DNA from: Neoalteromonas arenosi
GTDB lineage: Bacteria > Pseudomonadota > Gammaproteobacteria > Enterobacterales > Alteromonadaceae
Assembly (NCBI RefSeq): GCF_030362855.1
Contig: NZ_JAUCBP010000001.1
Location: forward strand, 317,613 to 381,612
Direction: 5' to 3'
DNA: 64,000 bases
Made by a program: the position numbers and the translations under genes. How positions within the stretch are numbered: position 1 is the stretch's first letter; each line of letters opens with the position of its first letter. Below the pieces are notes generated by a model, which saw nothing but the letters and a program-made list of their open reading frames with translations, had not been told where the DNA came from and made no database searches. Positions 56,591-64,000 of this stretch are shown piece after piece.

Positions 56591-56610
56591 TATTTTGCAA
56601 ATGCAAAATA
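56591..56610. promoter_or_regulatory. candidate enhancer inverted repeat upstream of the wza operon
   Basis: TATTTTGCA and TGCAAAATA are perfect 9-base arms separated by AA. The centre is about 87 bases upstream of the wza sigma-54 promoter, the normal range for an NtrC-type activator. The core matches the palindrome at 38883. Confidence 0.6.
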
Positions 56611-56671
56611 ACGGTTTATGAGGGTGTAAAACTGACGCTGGCCCTCAATTGAGGGCCGGAATTAGTGGGGA

Positions 56672-57343
56672 TTAATAAGCGCCTTTGGCAAACATTACCG
56701 CAGGAACCGTTTTCAATAAGATAAGCATATCCATGATAAAGCTTTGTTTTTCTACGTATGAGTTATCCAGTGACATTTGCTCATCAAAAGTGGTATCTGC
56801 GCGACCTGATACCTGCCACAACCCTGTTAATCCAGCCTGGCAGTGTAGACGTGGGTAAATACTCGCATCGTACTGCTCAAATTCGCTAACTAAGTGAGGA
56901 CGCGGGCCTACAAGTGCCATATCACCTTTAACAACATTGAATAATTGTGGTAGCTCATCGATAGAGAGTTTTCGAATAATACGACCTACAGGCGTTATAC
57001 GCGGATCATTGACGTACTTCTTACACACACCTTCACGGCTACTTTCTTCTGGGTTGGGTTCGCGAAACTTAGGATCAGTCGCAAGGTACATAGAACGCAA
57101 CTTATAACATCTAAAGCGGCGGCCAAAAGCACCAATTCTAACCTGTGAAAACACTATCGGGCCTCGGCTATCAAGCTTAACGGCTAGCATTGCGGTTAAA
57201 ATCAATGGGCTTAATAGCAATAAGATTGCAGCTGCAGCAATGCGTTGTAGCCACATAGGCATACCTTCGCGCTTAACGGCCTTAGTTTGCTTTTCGGGTG
57301 TTACATTGAAGGGGTTTTTAGGTAGTAATAGTGACAAGTTCAT
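56672..57343 (-). CDS. initiating sugar transferase (undecaprenyl-phosphate sugar phosphotransferase)
   Basis: The 223-residue product is a small monotopic phosphoglycosyl transferase. It has a membrane region (AAAAILLLLSPLILTAMLAV), CYKLRSMY, the catalytic DELPQLFNVVKGDMALVGPR with the Asp-Glu pair, and GLTGLWQVSGRA. It transfers the first sugar phosphate to the lipid carrier. A GGAG ribosome site stands before ATG 57343, and the gene follows the WecG-like gene by 28 bases. Confidence 0.93.
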   Translation of the reverse strand: MNLSLLLPKNPFNVTPEKQTKAVKREGMPMWLQRIAAAAILLLLSPLILTAMLAVKLDSRGPIVFSQVRIGAFGRRFRCYKLRSMYLATDPKFREPNPEESSREGVCKKYVNDPRITPVGRIIRKLSIDELPQLFNVVKGDMALVGPRPHLVSEFEQYDASIYPRLHCQAGLTGLWQVSGRADTTFDEQMSLDNSYVEKQSFIMDMLILLKTVPAVMFAKGAY

Positions 57344-57371
57344 ACTTTGTCTCCTTATTCACAGCAAGCGC

Positions 57372-58628
57372 TTAGGCTTGTTTAAAAATAAATGTTCTGA
57401 TTAAAAATTCGGGTGTGCCGATAACGTAACGCGAGAATTTAACAATCGGCTCTTGATAAAGTCTGAACAGCCATTCACAGCCTATTTCTCGCATCCAGCG
57501 CGGGGCGCGGGGAATACGGCCAGAATAGAAATCAAATAAGCCGCCGACGGCAAGAATACTGTTACAGCGCAGCAGTTTGCGATGTTGGTTAATCCATGCT
57601 TCTTGAAACGGTGAGCCCATCGCTACAAGCAATACTGCAGTACCGCTACTGTTGATGCGCTCGACAATATCGCTGTAATCTTTGTGGAAGCCATGCTCGA
57701 CACCACTGATTTGCAATCCAGGGAATTCTCGCTTGAGTTTATTTGCCATTTCTTTGGCTACACCAGGTGCAGCGCCTAACAAAAAGATACTTTTGTGTTT
57801 TTCTACACATGCTTGGCAAATTGGCGGCAGCATGTCGGTACCATTAATGTTGCCCTTGAGTAAATAACCTTTACTTTGTGCGGCCACGCGCATACCTGAG
57901 CCATCCGCGAAGCGCCAATCGCTTTTCATTAATGCTTGTCTAAAAGACGCGTTGCGCTCAGCAAGATTGACTGAATGTGCGTTAATAAAAAAACCGGTTT
58001 TTGGTGTTTGAGTGTAAATGGGTTTGTCCGCGGTGACACGCGCGACTGCGGATTCCATTGAATCATTTGTGATATCAATGCCGAATACATCGAAACGGGC
58101 TGGCTTGGTCAACGTTGAGTTACTGAAGAACACCTGAATTAATAACCCTTTGAACATTAATACCAAGTACTGCGAATAGGACTGATTGGCTTGCTTTTGG
58201 GTTAGCTCGTATTCAGAGGTATCAGATAAACCGATGCAAGCATTAATTTCCGCCAAACTAAATAAGCCTGAAGGCATATTGTACCGCTTGGTGAACTCCC
58301 GTTGTTCATGCAACGAAAGACGGGTATTGGTACCGACTCCGCAAATCGCTATTGAACCTTTTGCGATATCGAACAAAATGGCAGTGCCCTTCAACAGGCC
58401 AAAGCGAAATGTACGTAGAGTCACATTACGACCTAATGCGTCCACGGCGTAATGATTGATCAAACATGATTCTCGTTTAACCAAAGCGATACATGCATTA
58501 ATCAAAAACACTGGTAGTAAAACAACTAACATCGGCGCGACGATCAACCAATCAAGTTTAGTTCCGCGATAGTTAACCTTGTTGCACCGAGTGGTGAGTG
58601 AATCCGCTATTGACGATGAGTTTTGCAT
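57372..58628 (-). CDS. WecG/TagA/CpsF glycosyltransferase fused to a degenerate sugar-transferase domain
   Basis: The 418-residue product has two parts. Residues 1-180 resemble a worn-down sugar phosphotransferase: a membrane helix (WLIVAPMLVVLLPVFLINA), FDIAKGSIAICGVGT in place of the FNVVKGDMALVGPRP motif, and no DELP catalytic pair. Residues 185-400 are a complete family 26 transferase: FFINAHSVNLAERNASFRQA, NGTDMLPPIC, FLLGAAPGVAKEMANKL, VAMGSPFQEAWINQHRK and GGLFDFYSGRIPRAPRWM. It probably adds the second sugar. It is first gene of a sigma-54-type unit. Confidence 0.87.
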   Translation of the reverse strand: MQNSSSIADSLTTRCNKVNYRGTKLDWLIVAPMLVVLLPVFLINACIALVKRESCLINHYAVDALGRNVTLRTFRFGLLKGTAILFDIAKGSIAICGVGTNTRLSLHEQREFTKRYNMPSGLFSLAEINACIGLSDTSEYELTQKQANQSYSQYLVLMFKGLLIQVFFSNSTLTKPARFDVFGIDITNDSMESAVARVTADKPIYTQTPKTGFFINAHSVNLAERNASFRQALMKSDWRFADGSGMRVAAQSKGYLLKGNINGTDMLPPICQACVEKHKSIFLLGAAPGVAKEMANKLKREFPGLQISGVEHGFHKDYSDIVERINSSGTAVLLVAMGSPFQEAWINQHRKLLRCNSILAVGGLFDFYSGRIPRAPRWMREIGCEWLFRLYQEPIVKFSRYVIGTPEFLIRTFIFKQA

Positions 58629-58667
58629 GGCTAAAACACCTTCAGAAAAAATAACTAACTGGGGGTT

Positions 58668-58682
58668 GCGACTAACATGCCA
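58668..58682 (-). promoter_or_regulatory. candidate sigma-54 promoter of the WecG-like gene
   Basis: On the minus strand TGGCATGTTAGTCGC has TGGCAT at -24 and the GG-N10-GC spacing; the -12 box is TCGC rather than TTGC. Transcription would begin near 58656, 28 bases before the ATG. Confidence 0.65.
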
Positions 58683-58761
58683 CTTTTACAAAAATTTATA
58701 ACCTATTGTATTTACTGTATTAATTTTTAAATCTTTGATTTAAAAGTGATGTTTTATGCAA

Positions 58762-58776
58762 TTTGCGATGCGCAAA
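58762..58776. promoter_or_regulatory. candidate enhancer inverted repeat upstream of the WecG-like gene
   Basis: TTTGCG-ATG-CGCAAA is a perfect inverted repeat with its centre 87 bases upstream of the sigma-54 candidate, the same distance as at the wza promoter. Confidence 0.55.
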
Positions 58777-58793
58777 AGTAATCAATTTCTCAA

Positions 58794-58801
58794 TTTGCAA
58801 A
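58794..58801. promoter_or_regulatory. second TTTGCAAA palindrome upstream of the WecG-like gene
   Basis: A perfect 8-bp palindrome 115 bases upstream of the promoter, 30 bases from the other repeat, which is about three helical turns. It may be a second activator site. Confidence 0.45.
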
Positions 58802-58817
58802 GCATTCTGAAATGACA

Positions 58818-58843
58818 ATAAAAAAGGGGCCTTAAAAGCCCCT
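58818..58843 (-). terminator. Rho-independent terminator of the LruC operon
   Basis: On the minus strand AGGGGC-TTTTAAG-GCCCCT is followed by TTTTTTTATT, 24 bases after the stop of the small secreted protein gene. Confidence 0.88.
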
Positions 58844-58867
58844 GGTTGAATAGATAGAGTGCGGTAA

Positions 58868-59278
58868 TTAGAAACTAACGCTTAGATACTCAATATTCGT
58901 TAAGTCAATTTCACGCTGCCCCTCAAATCCAAGGCTAGACGCCACTATGCGCACCTTTTTCACATAGTGAGGGAAATCCACCTCGCTAGTTAGCCAACCG
59001 CTCTCATTCGTGCGTCCAATGAAGATAGTTTCAGGTTTCATGTCCTGGTTCTGATCATCAGCGGGAATGGCTTGAACGCGGATTATAATCCCACTCAATG
59101 GGCTTCCATCTGTGTCTGCCACCGAAATATCTAAGTCAATTTCTCGATGAGAGGTAAACATAAAGCCTTCAGGTACATCTATCTCTAGTGAGCGCTTGGC
59201 ATCGTTATCGGCTAAACAGTGTCCTGACAAAGTTAGTAGTGAAGCCGCAGTGATTACTTTAAGTGTTGAGTTCATCAT
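58868..59278 (-). CDS. small secreted partner of the LruC protein
   Basis: I do not recognise a named family. The 136-residue product has a signal peptide (VITAASLLTLSGHCLAD) and then a beta-rich domain with an Ig/CarboxypepD-reg-like look (LDISVADTDGSPLSGIIIRV, RTNESGWLTSEVDFP). It ends EYLSVSF. ATG 59278 follows GAGGAG by seven bases, two bases after the LruC stop, so it is tightly coupled. It probably acts together with the LruC protein at the cell surface. Confidence 0.72.
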   Translation of the reverse strand: MMNSTLKVITAASLLTLSGHCLADNDAKRSLEIDVPEGFMFTSHREIDLDISVADTDGSPLSGIIIRVQAIPADDQNQDMKPETIFIGRTNESGWLTSEVDFPHYVKKVRIVASSLGFEGQREIDLTNIEYLSVSF

Positions 59279-59279
59279 C

Positions 59280-60926
59280 TTAGTTCTCCTCTTTGTCATA
59301 AACGTGTGCAGTGCGAGTTGTTGATTGATACCAGTCTTGCTCTTCAGTGCCAGCAGACTCTACCCATAGTTCATAACGTGGATAAGCCCATTCAACATCA
59401 ATATACTCGCGCGGATACTGCCATTGTTGCTCAAGTTTAAGTCCCCAAGGCAATCCCGATTCACTGATAAAATAGCGGCCATATTGTGGGTCAGAGTTAT
59501 CTTTACCTTTGCCGATTAACCAAGGGTCAAACAAATCTGTGGGCGGATAACCTGCAAAATGGATCTCGTGGCTGCGATTATTCGTGCGGAAGATAAAGAA
59601 GTCCAAGCTTGAATGAGGTAATGAGGCGATTGGATAAGCAAAACTTACATCTAACTCAAACGGCACTGGTTCGAAACGGTCGCAGTTCATCACCGTGTTA
59701 AAGTGCGAGCAGGTGCCAATTTCTCCAGTATGAGTAAATACTTTGGAATTACCCCACAGTTTGATCACTGCGTCGGTTTGATAATCTTCTGTCTGCTTGT
59801 CGTATCTGTTTTCGGCGATATCGATATATGCAGATTCAACCAATTCTGGCGGAAGATCTAATAACCTTAGCGCGAATCCACTGGCGCGTGATGCTCCGCG
59901 ACCATCAATATAACCTGTCAGCTTAAAGCCTGCGATCTCGCCTTGAGCATTGTAGATTGTGACCATCCGCTCGCGTACGACTAAGTCATTCATGTCGTAA
60001 TCACCATAATTAGGATAGTTATCTTCAAATGCGAGGGTCACGTAACCATCAGTACTTGGATAAGAGCTGCTGTAGGCACGTTTATAATCATTCGGGAATT
60101 CGTCTTCTTCATCAGCGATACCGTCTGCATCACTATCGTTAGCGTCAGGCATTACCGATAACTCTTCGGTTTCAAGTGCCGTAAAAGGCGTTACTTTTAC
60201 GCTGAAGACAGCATCGTTAAAATCGTTGTCGCCCCAGGTACGAGGTAAATCCTCAAAACCTAAAATCACTTCTTCAACCTCATTATCGAGCAACAGTACA
60301 TTGTGCTGGCGCAATTCTGCGGTGTGTTCTGGATTCAATTCACTGATCGAATAGTAGTACGGGATCTTCCAAGGCTTAACACCCGTGTAATACCAATACC
60401 CATTAGCCGCAATAAAAAAGCCAATAGAAGTACCAGCCTTAAAATGGCCTAAACTGACACGATGACCGTTAGTCATGTGTGGAAATGACAAGTTTGGGAA
60501 TACGATAGTTTCCTGAATTTGATGTATATCCGTGGGCGGGTTTTGCCTATCATAGGTAAAAAAACCAAACGAATTGCGATACCCTGCACCCTCATGGATA
60601 AAGGTTACAAACACCTCACCGTCTTCTACTAAATGGATGTTTGCGCCGTCGTCATCAGTCAAAAAAGCTTCATTAATCGCCGATTCTGGTAGCGCATTGC
60701 GAATGCGTTCAAAGAAATCCTGTGGATAATCGTTCTTAGCCCACGACATACCTTCAGGTTTGCCTGTCGATTGGTCGTAACCCAGTGGCCAGGGTTGCCC
60801 CGAGAGAAACTGCCATTGGTAATTGCCATCAACGAGCTCAACAGCGTTTGCGTTTTGCAGCCCTGAAATGGCTGCGCTAAGCACGAGCAGTGACATCAGC
60901 CAGTCAGGTAGTTTAAATTGCTTCAT
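59280..60926 (-). CDS. LruC-domain secreted protein with DUF4114 region
   Basis: The 548-residue product has a signal peptide (MSLLVLSAAISGLQNANA), a DUF4114 region (about residues 90-245) ending in GFEDLPRTWGDNDFNDAVFS, and an acidic calcium-binding-type repeat (DANDSDADGIADEEDEFPND). A LruC domain beginning FEDNYPNYGDYDMNDLVV follows. Such proteins are secreted, and several are matrix or lectin-like. It has an AAGGAG ribosome site and its own sigma-54 candidate. It is first gene of a two-gene unit. Confidence 0.87.
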   Translation of the reverse strand: MKQFKLPDWLMSLLVLSAAISGLQNANAVELVDGNYQWQFLSGQPWPLGYDQSTGKPEGMSWAKNDYPQDFFERIRNALPESAINEAFLTDDDGANIHLVEDGEVFVTFIHEGAGYRNSFGFFTYDRQNPPTDIHQIQETIVFPNLSFPHMTNGHRVSLGHFKAGTSIGFFIAANGYWYYTGVKPWKIPYYYSISELNPEHTAELRQHNVLLLDNEVEEVILGFEDLPRTWGDNDFNDAVFSVKVTPFTALETEELSVMPDANDSDADGIADEEDEFPNDYKRAYSSSYPSTDGYVTLAFEDNYPNYGDYDMNDLVVRERMVTIYNAQGEIAGFKLTGYIDGRGASRASGFALRLLDLPPELVESAYIDIAENRYDKQTEDYQTDAVIKLWGNSKVFTHTGEIGTCSHFNTVMNCDRFEPVPFELDVSFAYPIASLPHSSLDFFIFRTNNRSHEIHFAGYPPTDLFDPWLIGKGKDNSDPQYGRYFISESGLPWGLKLEQQWQYPREYIDVEWAYPRYELWVESAGTEEQDWYQSTTRTAHVYDKEEN

Positions 60927-60959
60927 ATGTTTCTCCTTTGGGATCTCCTAAGGAGCAGT

Positions 60960-60974
60960 GCCACAACCATGCCA
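60960..60974 (-). promoter_or_regulatory. candidate sigma-54 promoter of the LruC operon
   Basis: On the minus strand TGGCATGGTTGTGGC has TGGCAT at -24 and GG-N10-GC spacing; the -12 box is TGGC. Transcription would begin near 60948, 22 bases before the ATG. Confidence 0.6.
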
Positions 60975-61047
60975 ACACATATGCTATTGTTTTATATTGT
61001 TTTTTTATTTTTCATCGAGATTTTTCGCAGTTCGCGTCTCGAATTGA

Positions 61048-61055
61048 TTTGCAAA
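61048..61055. promoter_or_regulatory. TTTGCAAA palindrome between divergent sigma-54 candidates
   Basis: The palindrome lies 77 bases upstream of the LruC promoter and 71 bases upstream of the rightward glycosyltransferase promoter. One activator site here could serve both. TTCGCAGTTCGCG nearby is a possible second half. Confidence 0.5.
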
Positions 61056-61121
61056 CTAAAAAAATTCTACAAAAATCTGTTTTTTGCGGCTTCTAAAAGC
61101 AAACATCCGTCACTTTAGAGT

Positions 61122-61136
61122 TGGTCTTGTTTTTGC
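61122..61136 (+). promoter_or_regulatory. candidate sigma-54 promoter of the 61.2-kb glycosyltransferase
   Basis: TGGTCTTGTTTTTGC has GG-N10-GC spacing and a strong TTGC at -12. Predicted start near 61148 leaves a leader of about 60 bases. Confidence 0.62.
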
Positions 61137-61209
61137 TGTAAATCGCTTAAGGCACAAAAAGCGGAATGTTAGCGCAAAGACTTATACCTAAACACGAGGT
61201 ACGCAAGAT

Positions 61210-61938
61210 ATGAAAAAGCTATTGATTCTGAGTATTGCCTTGAATGGCTATCAGTGGTTGTATCATAAACATCTCGCGAGCCATAGACGCTATGCAGATA
61301 AAATAGACGCTGATTATTTACTTGTTGACCAACCCAGTTTCGTTGGTTTAGGTAGCGAGTGTTGCTGGCTTAAGATTCACTTGATTCAAGCAGCACTTCG
61401 CGCCGGATACAAACACGTTTTGTTCCTTGACGCAGATGCAATGGTGCATGCCCATACCCCTGATATTCTAGCCGACCCTGCCAATGACTACCCGTTATTA
61501 ATGGCTAGGGGCAGAACCCAGCGTTGGAATTCAGGCGTTATCCTAGTTAAGAATTGCCAAGCAACACTCGATTTTATCGACTTTGTCTTGGCGCATAAGA
61601 ACGACCCAATCGCGGAGCAACATTCTGTGGGTTGGGGCGAAAACGGTCACATTATAGCTGCGGATGCACAGTTGCGCTTAACGCGTGCATTATCGTTAAA
61701 GTGGAACAATACTTACGACCAGCATTGTGCTGATTACATTCGCCACTTTTGCGCGGGTAGCCTGCGGACATCGTCAGTTTCTAACTTCATCCATAAAGTT
61801 GTGCATTGGATGACGGCCAAAATGGCTAAATACAATAGCGAAATTCACAGCATCGAAAATTTAAATGGACTGTTATATAGCGTTATACGTCGTTACCCGC
61901 AGTTCTTCACTGCAAAGCAAAGCTATTATGAGCAATAA
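61210..61938 (+). CDS. putative glycosyltransferase (nucleotide-diphospho-sugar transferase fold)
   Basis: The 242-residue product has GT-A features: LLVDQPSFVGLGSECCWLKI, the DXD motif VLFLDADAMVH at about residue 75, and RTQRWNSGVILVKN. It resembles small GT34/GT8-like transferases and lacks a membrane anchor. It is probably another exopolysaccharide transferase at the edge of the locus. It begins after GAGGTACGCAAGAT and is followed at once by a strong terminator. Confidence 0.75.
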   Translation: MKKLLILSIALNGYQWLYHKHLASHRRYADKIDADYLLVDQPSFVGLGSECCWLKIHLIQAALRAGYKHVLFLDADAMVHAHTPDILADPANDYPLLMARGRTQRWNSGVILVKNCQATLDFIDFVLAHKNDPIAEQHSVGWGENGHIIAADAQLRLTRALSLKWNNTYDQHCADYIRHFCAGSLRTSSVSNFIHKVVHWMTAKMAKYNSEIHSIENLNGLLYSVIRRYPQFFTAKQSYYEQ

Positions 61939-61964
61939 AAAAGCCGGCGAAAGCCGGCTTTTTT
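61937..61964. terminator. bidirectional Rho-independent terminator
   Basis: AAAAAAGCCGGC-GAAA-GCCGGCTTTTTT is a perfect 12-bp stem with a GNRA loop and T-runs on both strands. It ends both the rightward glycosyltransferase and the leftward ATP synthase operon, and insulates the two. Confidence 0.95.
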
Positions 61965-61982
61965 AGTTTTTTATTAGACTTT

Positions 61983-62399
61983 TTACTTACGCAATTTCCG
62001 TATCAAACGCAATTGCGCAATTGCCTCAGCTAGCTCAACGGCTGCTTCAGCGTAATCAAAGTCTGTGCCTGGATTAGCAATATGCTCTTCAGCGCGACGT
62101 TTCGCTTCTTCTGCAGCTTGCTCATCGAGATCTTCTGCTCGTACTGCGGTATCCGCTAGAACAGTTACAGTGCCGGGTTGTACTTCAAGTACACCACCAG
62201 CAATGTAAATCATCTCTTCTTCACCGTGCTGCTTAACTAGTCGCACCATGCCAGGCTTTAATGAAGTGATAAGTGGCGCGTGACCCGGGTGGATACCCAA
62301 TTCACCTTCACTACCTGTCACCTGTATAGTCTCGACGCGACCAGAGAAAACCTGTTCCTCTGCACTTACTACGTCAAGATGTACTGTCATTGCTGCCAT
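61983..62399 (-). CDS. atpC: ATP synthase F1 subunit epsilon
   Basis: The 138-residue product has [22 protein letters not shown]-type [20 protein letters not shown] and [20 protein letters not shown], then the C-terminal helices ([15 protein letters not shown]). Epsilon inhibits ATP hydrolysis and links the rotor. ATG 62399 follows AGGAGGT; a GTG two codons upstream is less well placed. It is last gene of the operon. Confidence 0.96.
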   Translation of the reverse strand: MAAMTVHLDVVSAEEQVFSGRVETIQVTGSEGELGIHPGHAPLITSLKPGMVRLVKQHGEEEMIYIAGGVLEVQPGTVTVLADTAVRAEDLDEQAAEEAKRRAEEHIANPGTDFDYAEAAVELAEAIAQLRLIRKLRK

Positions 62400-62435
62400 G
62401 GGCACCTCCTAAAGTGAGCGCTTGCGCGCTCAGAC

Positions 62436-63833
<1,398 letters not shown>

Positions 63834-63852
63834 TTATCTTTAAACCTGTTGC

Positions 63853-64000
<148 letters not shown>

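Noticed and set aside
57900-58628. N-terminal part of the WecG-like protein as a second active initiating transferase.
   Set aside because: The catalytic Asp-Glu and the LRSM-type motif of active enzymes are missing. An intact enzyme is encoded by the next gene.

Overview
The window reads as a chromosomal segment of a marine-type gammaproteobacterium, most likely of the Alteromonadales or a close relative. The reasons are the conserved block coaD / mutM / rpmG-rpmB / radC / coaBC / slmA, chorismate lyase (UbiC) beside UbiA, Kdo kinase beside a Kdo transferase, SlmA, an H-NOX two-component locus, and a dense set of cyclic-di-GMP proteins. The genus cannot be fixed from the sequence alone. I see no tRNA or rRNA gene, CRISPR array, insertion sequence or prophage gene. 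No stretch longer than 300 bases lacks a gene.

Layout. 1-5.4 kb: ubiquinone entry enzymes (ubiCA), a secreted FliL-like protein, glpG-glpE and the threonine catabolic pair kbl-tdh. 5.5-9.6 kb: a tightly coupled three-gene operon of a PstS-like periplasmic protein, an outer-membrane barrel and a membrane GGDEF-EAL protein. 9.7-15.6 kb: lipopolysaccharide core and capsule-surface genes (waaA, a family 9 glycosyltransferase, kdkA, a TagD-like cytidylyltransferase, a WaaE-like glycosyltransferase, Wzi). 15.7-22.4 kb: the housekeeping block, interrupted by two more glycosyltransferases. radC carries an apparent one-base deletion. 22.5-26.6 kb: a TetR regulator, a DUF1820 protein, a DUF885 peptidase-like protein and two membrane proteins. 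26.65-31.9 kb: the SOS mutasome imuA-imuB-dnaE2 under a near-perfect LexA box. 31.9-38.9 kb: a YfbR-like HD protein with an altered HD motif, a large PilZ protein, a prolyl oligopeptidase lipoprotein and a family 3 solute-binding protein.

38.9-43.9 kb is a nitric-oxide-type sensory locus. It holds an H-NOX heme protein translationally coupled to a soluble histidine kinase. These are flanked by two response regulators: one with an enzymatically degenerate HD-GYP domain, the other an NtrC-type sigma-54 activator. 44.0-61.9 kb is a Wzx/Wzy-type exopolysaccharide locus with flippase, Wzy/ligase-like protein, Wza, a kinase-less Wzc-type copolymerase, initiating sugar transferase, a WecG-type transferase fused to a dead sugar-transferase domain, and several glycosyltransferases. 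It also contains a PEP-CTERM-like secreted protein and a LruC-domain protein with a small secreted partner. A persulfide-detoxification island (rhodanese, TauE/SafE, Blh-type metallo-beta-lactamase-fold protein, two YeeE/YedE halves, BigR/SqrR-type ArsR repressor) sits inside this locus. 61.9-64.0 kb is the end of the ATP synthase operon (atpG partial, atpD, atpC).

The main discovery candidate is regulatory. Sigma-54 (-24/-12) promoter-like sequences stand in front of the degenerate HD-GYP regulator and in front of nearly every transcription unit of the exopolysaccharide/PEP-CTERM/LruC region. Four of them share TGGCAT as the -24 box. Most have a TTTGCAAA-like palindrome 60-115 bp upstream, the usual place for an enhancer site of an NtrC-type activator. 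Together with the NtrC-type regulator next to the H-NOX kinase, this suggests a NO-responsive sigma-54 regulon controlling matrix production. The promoter calls are read from sequence. The wiring between sensor and promoters is inference.
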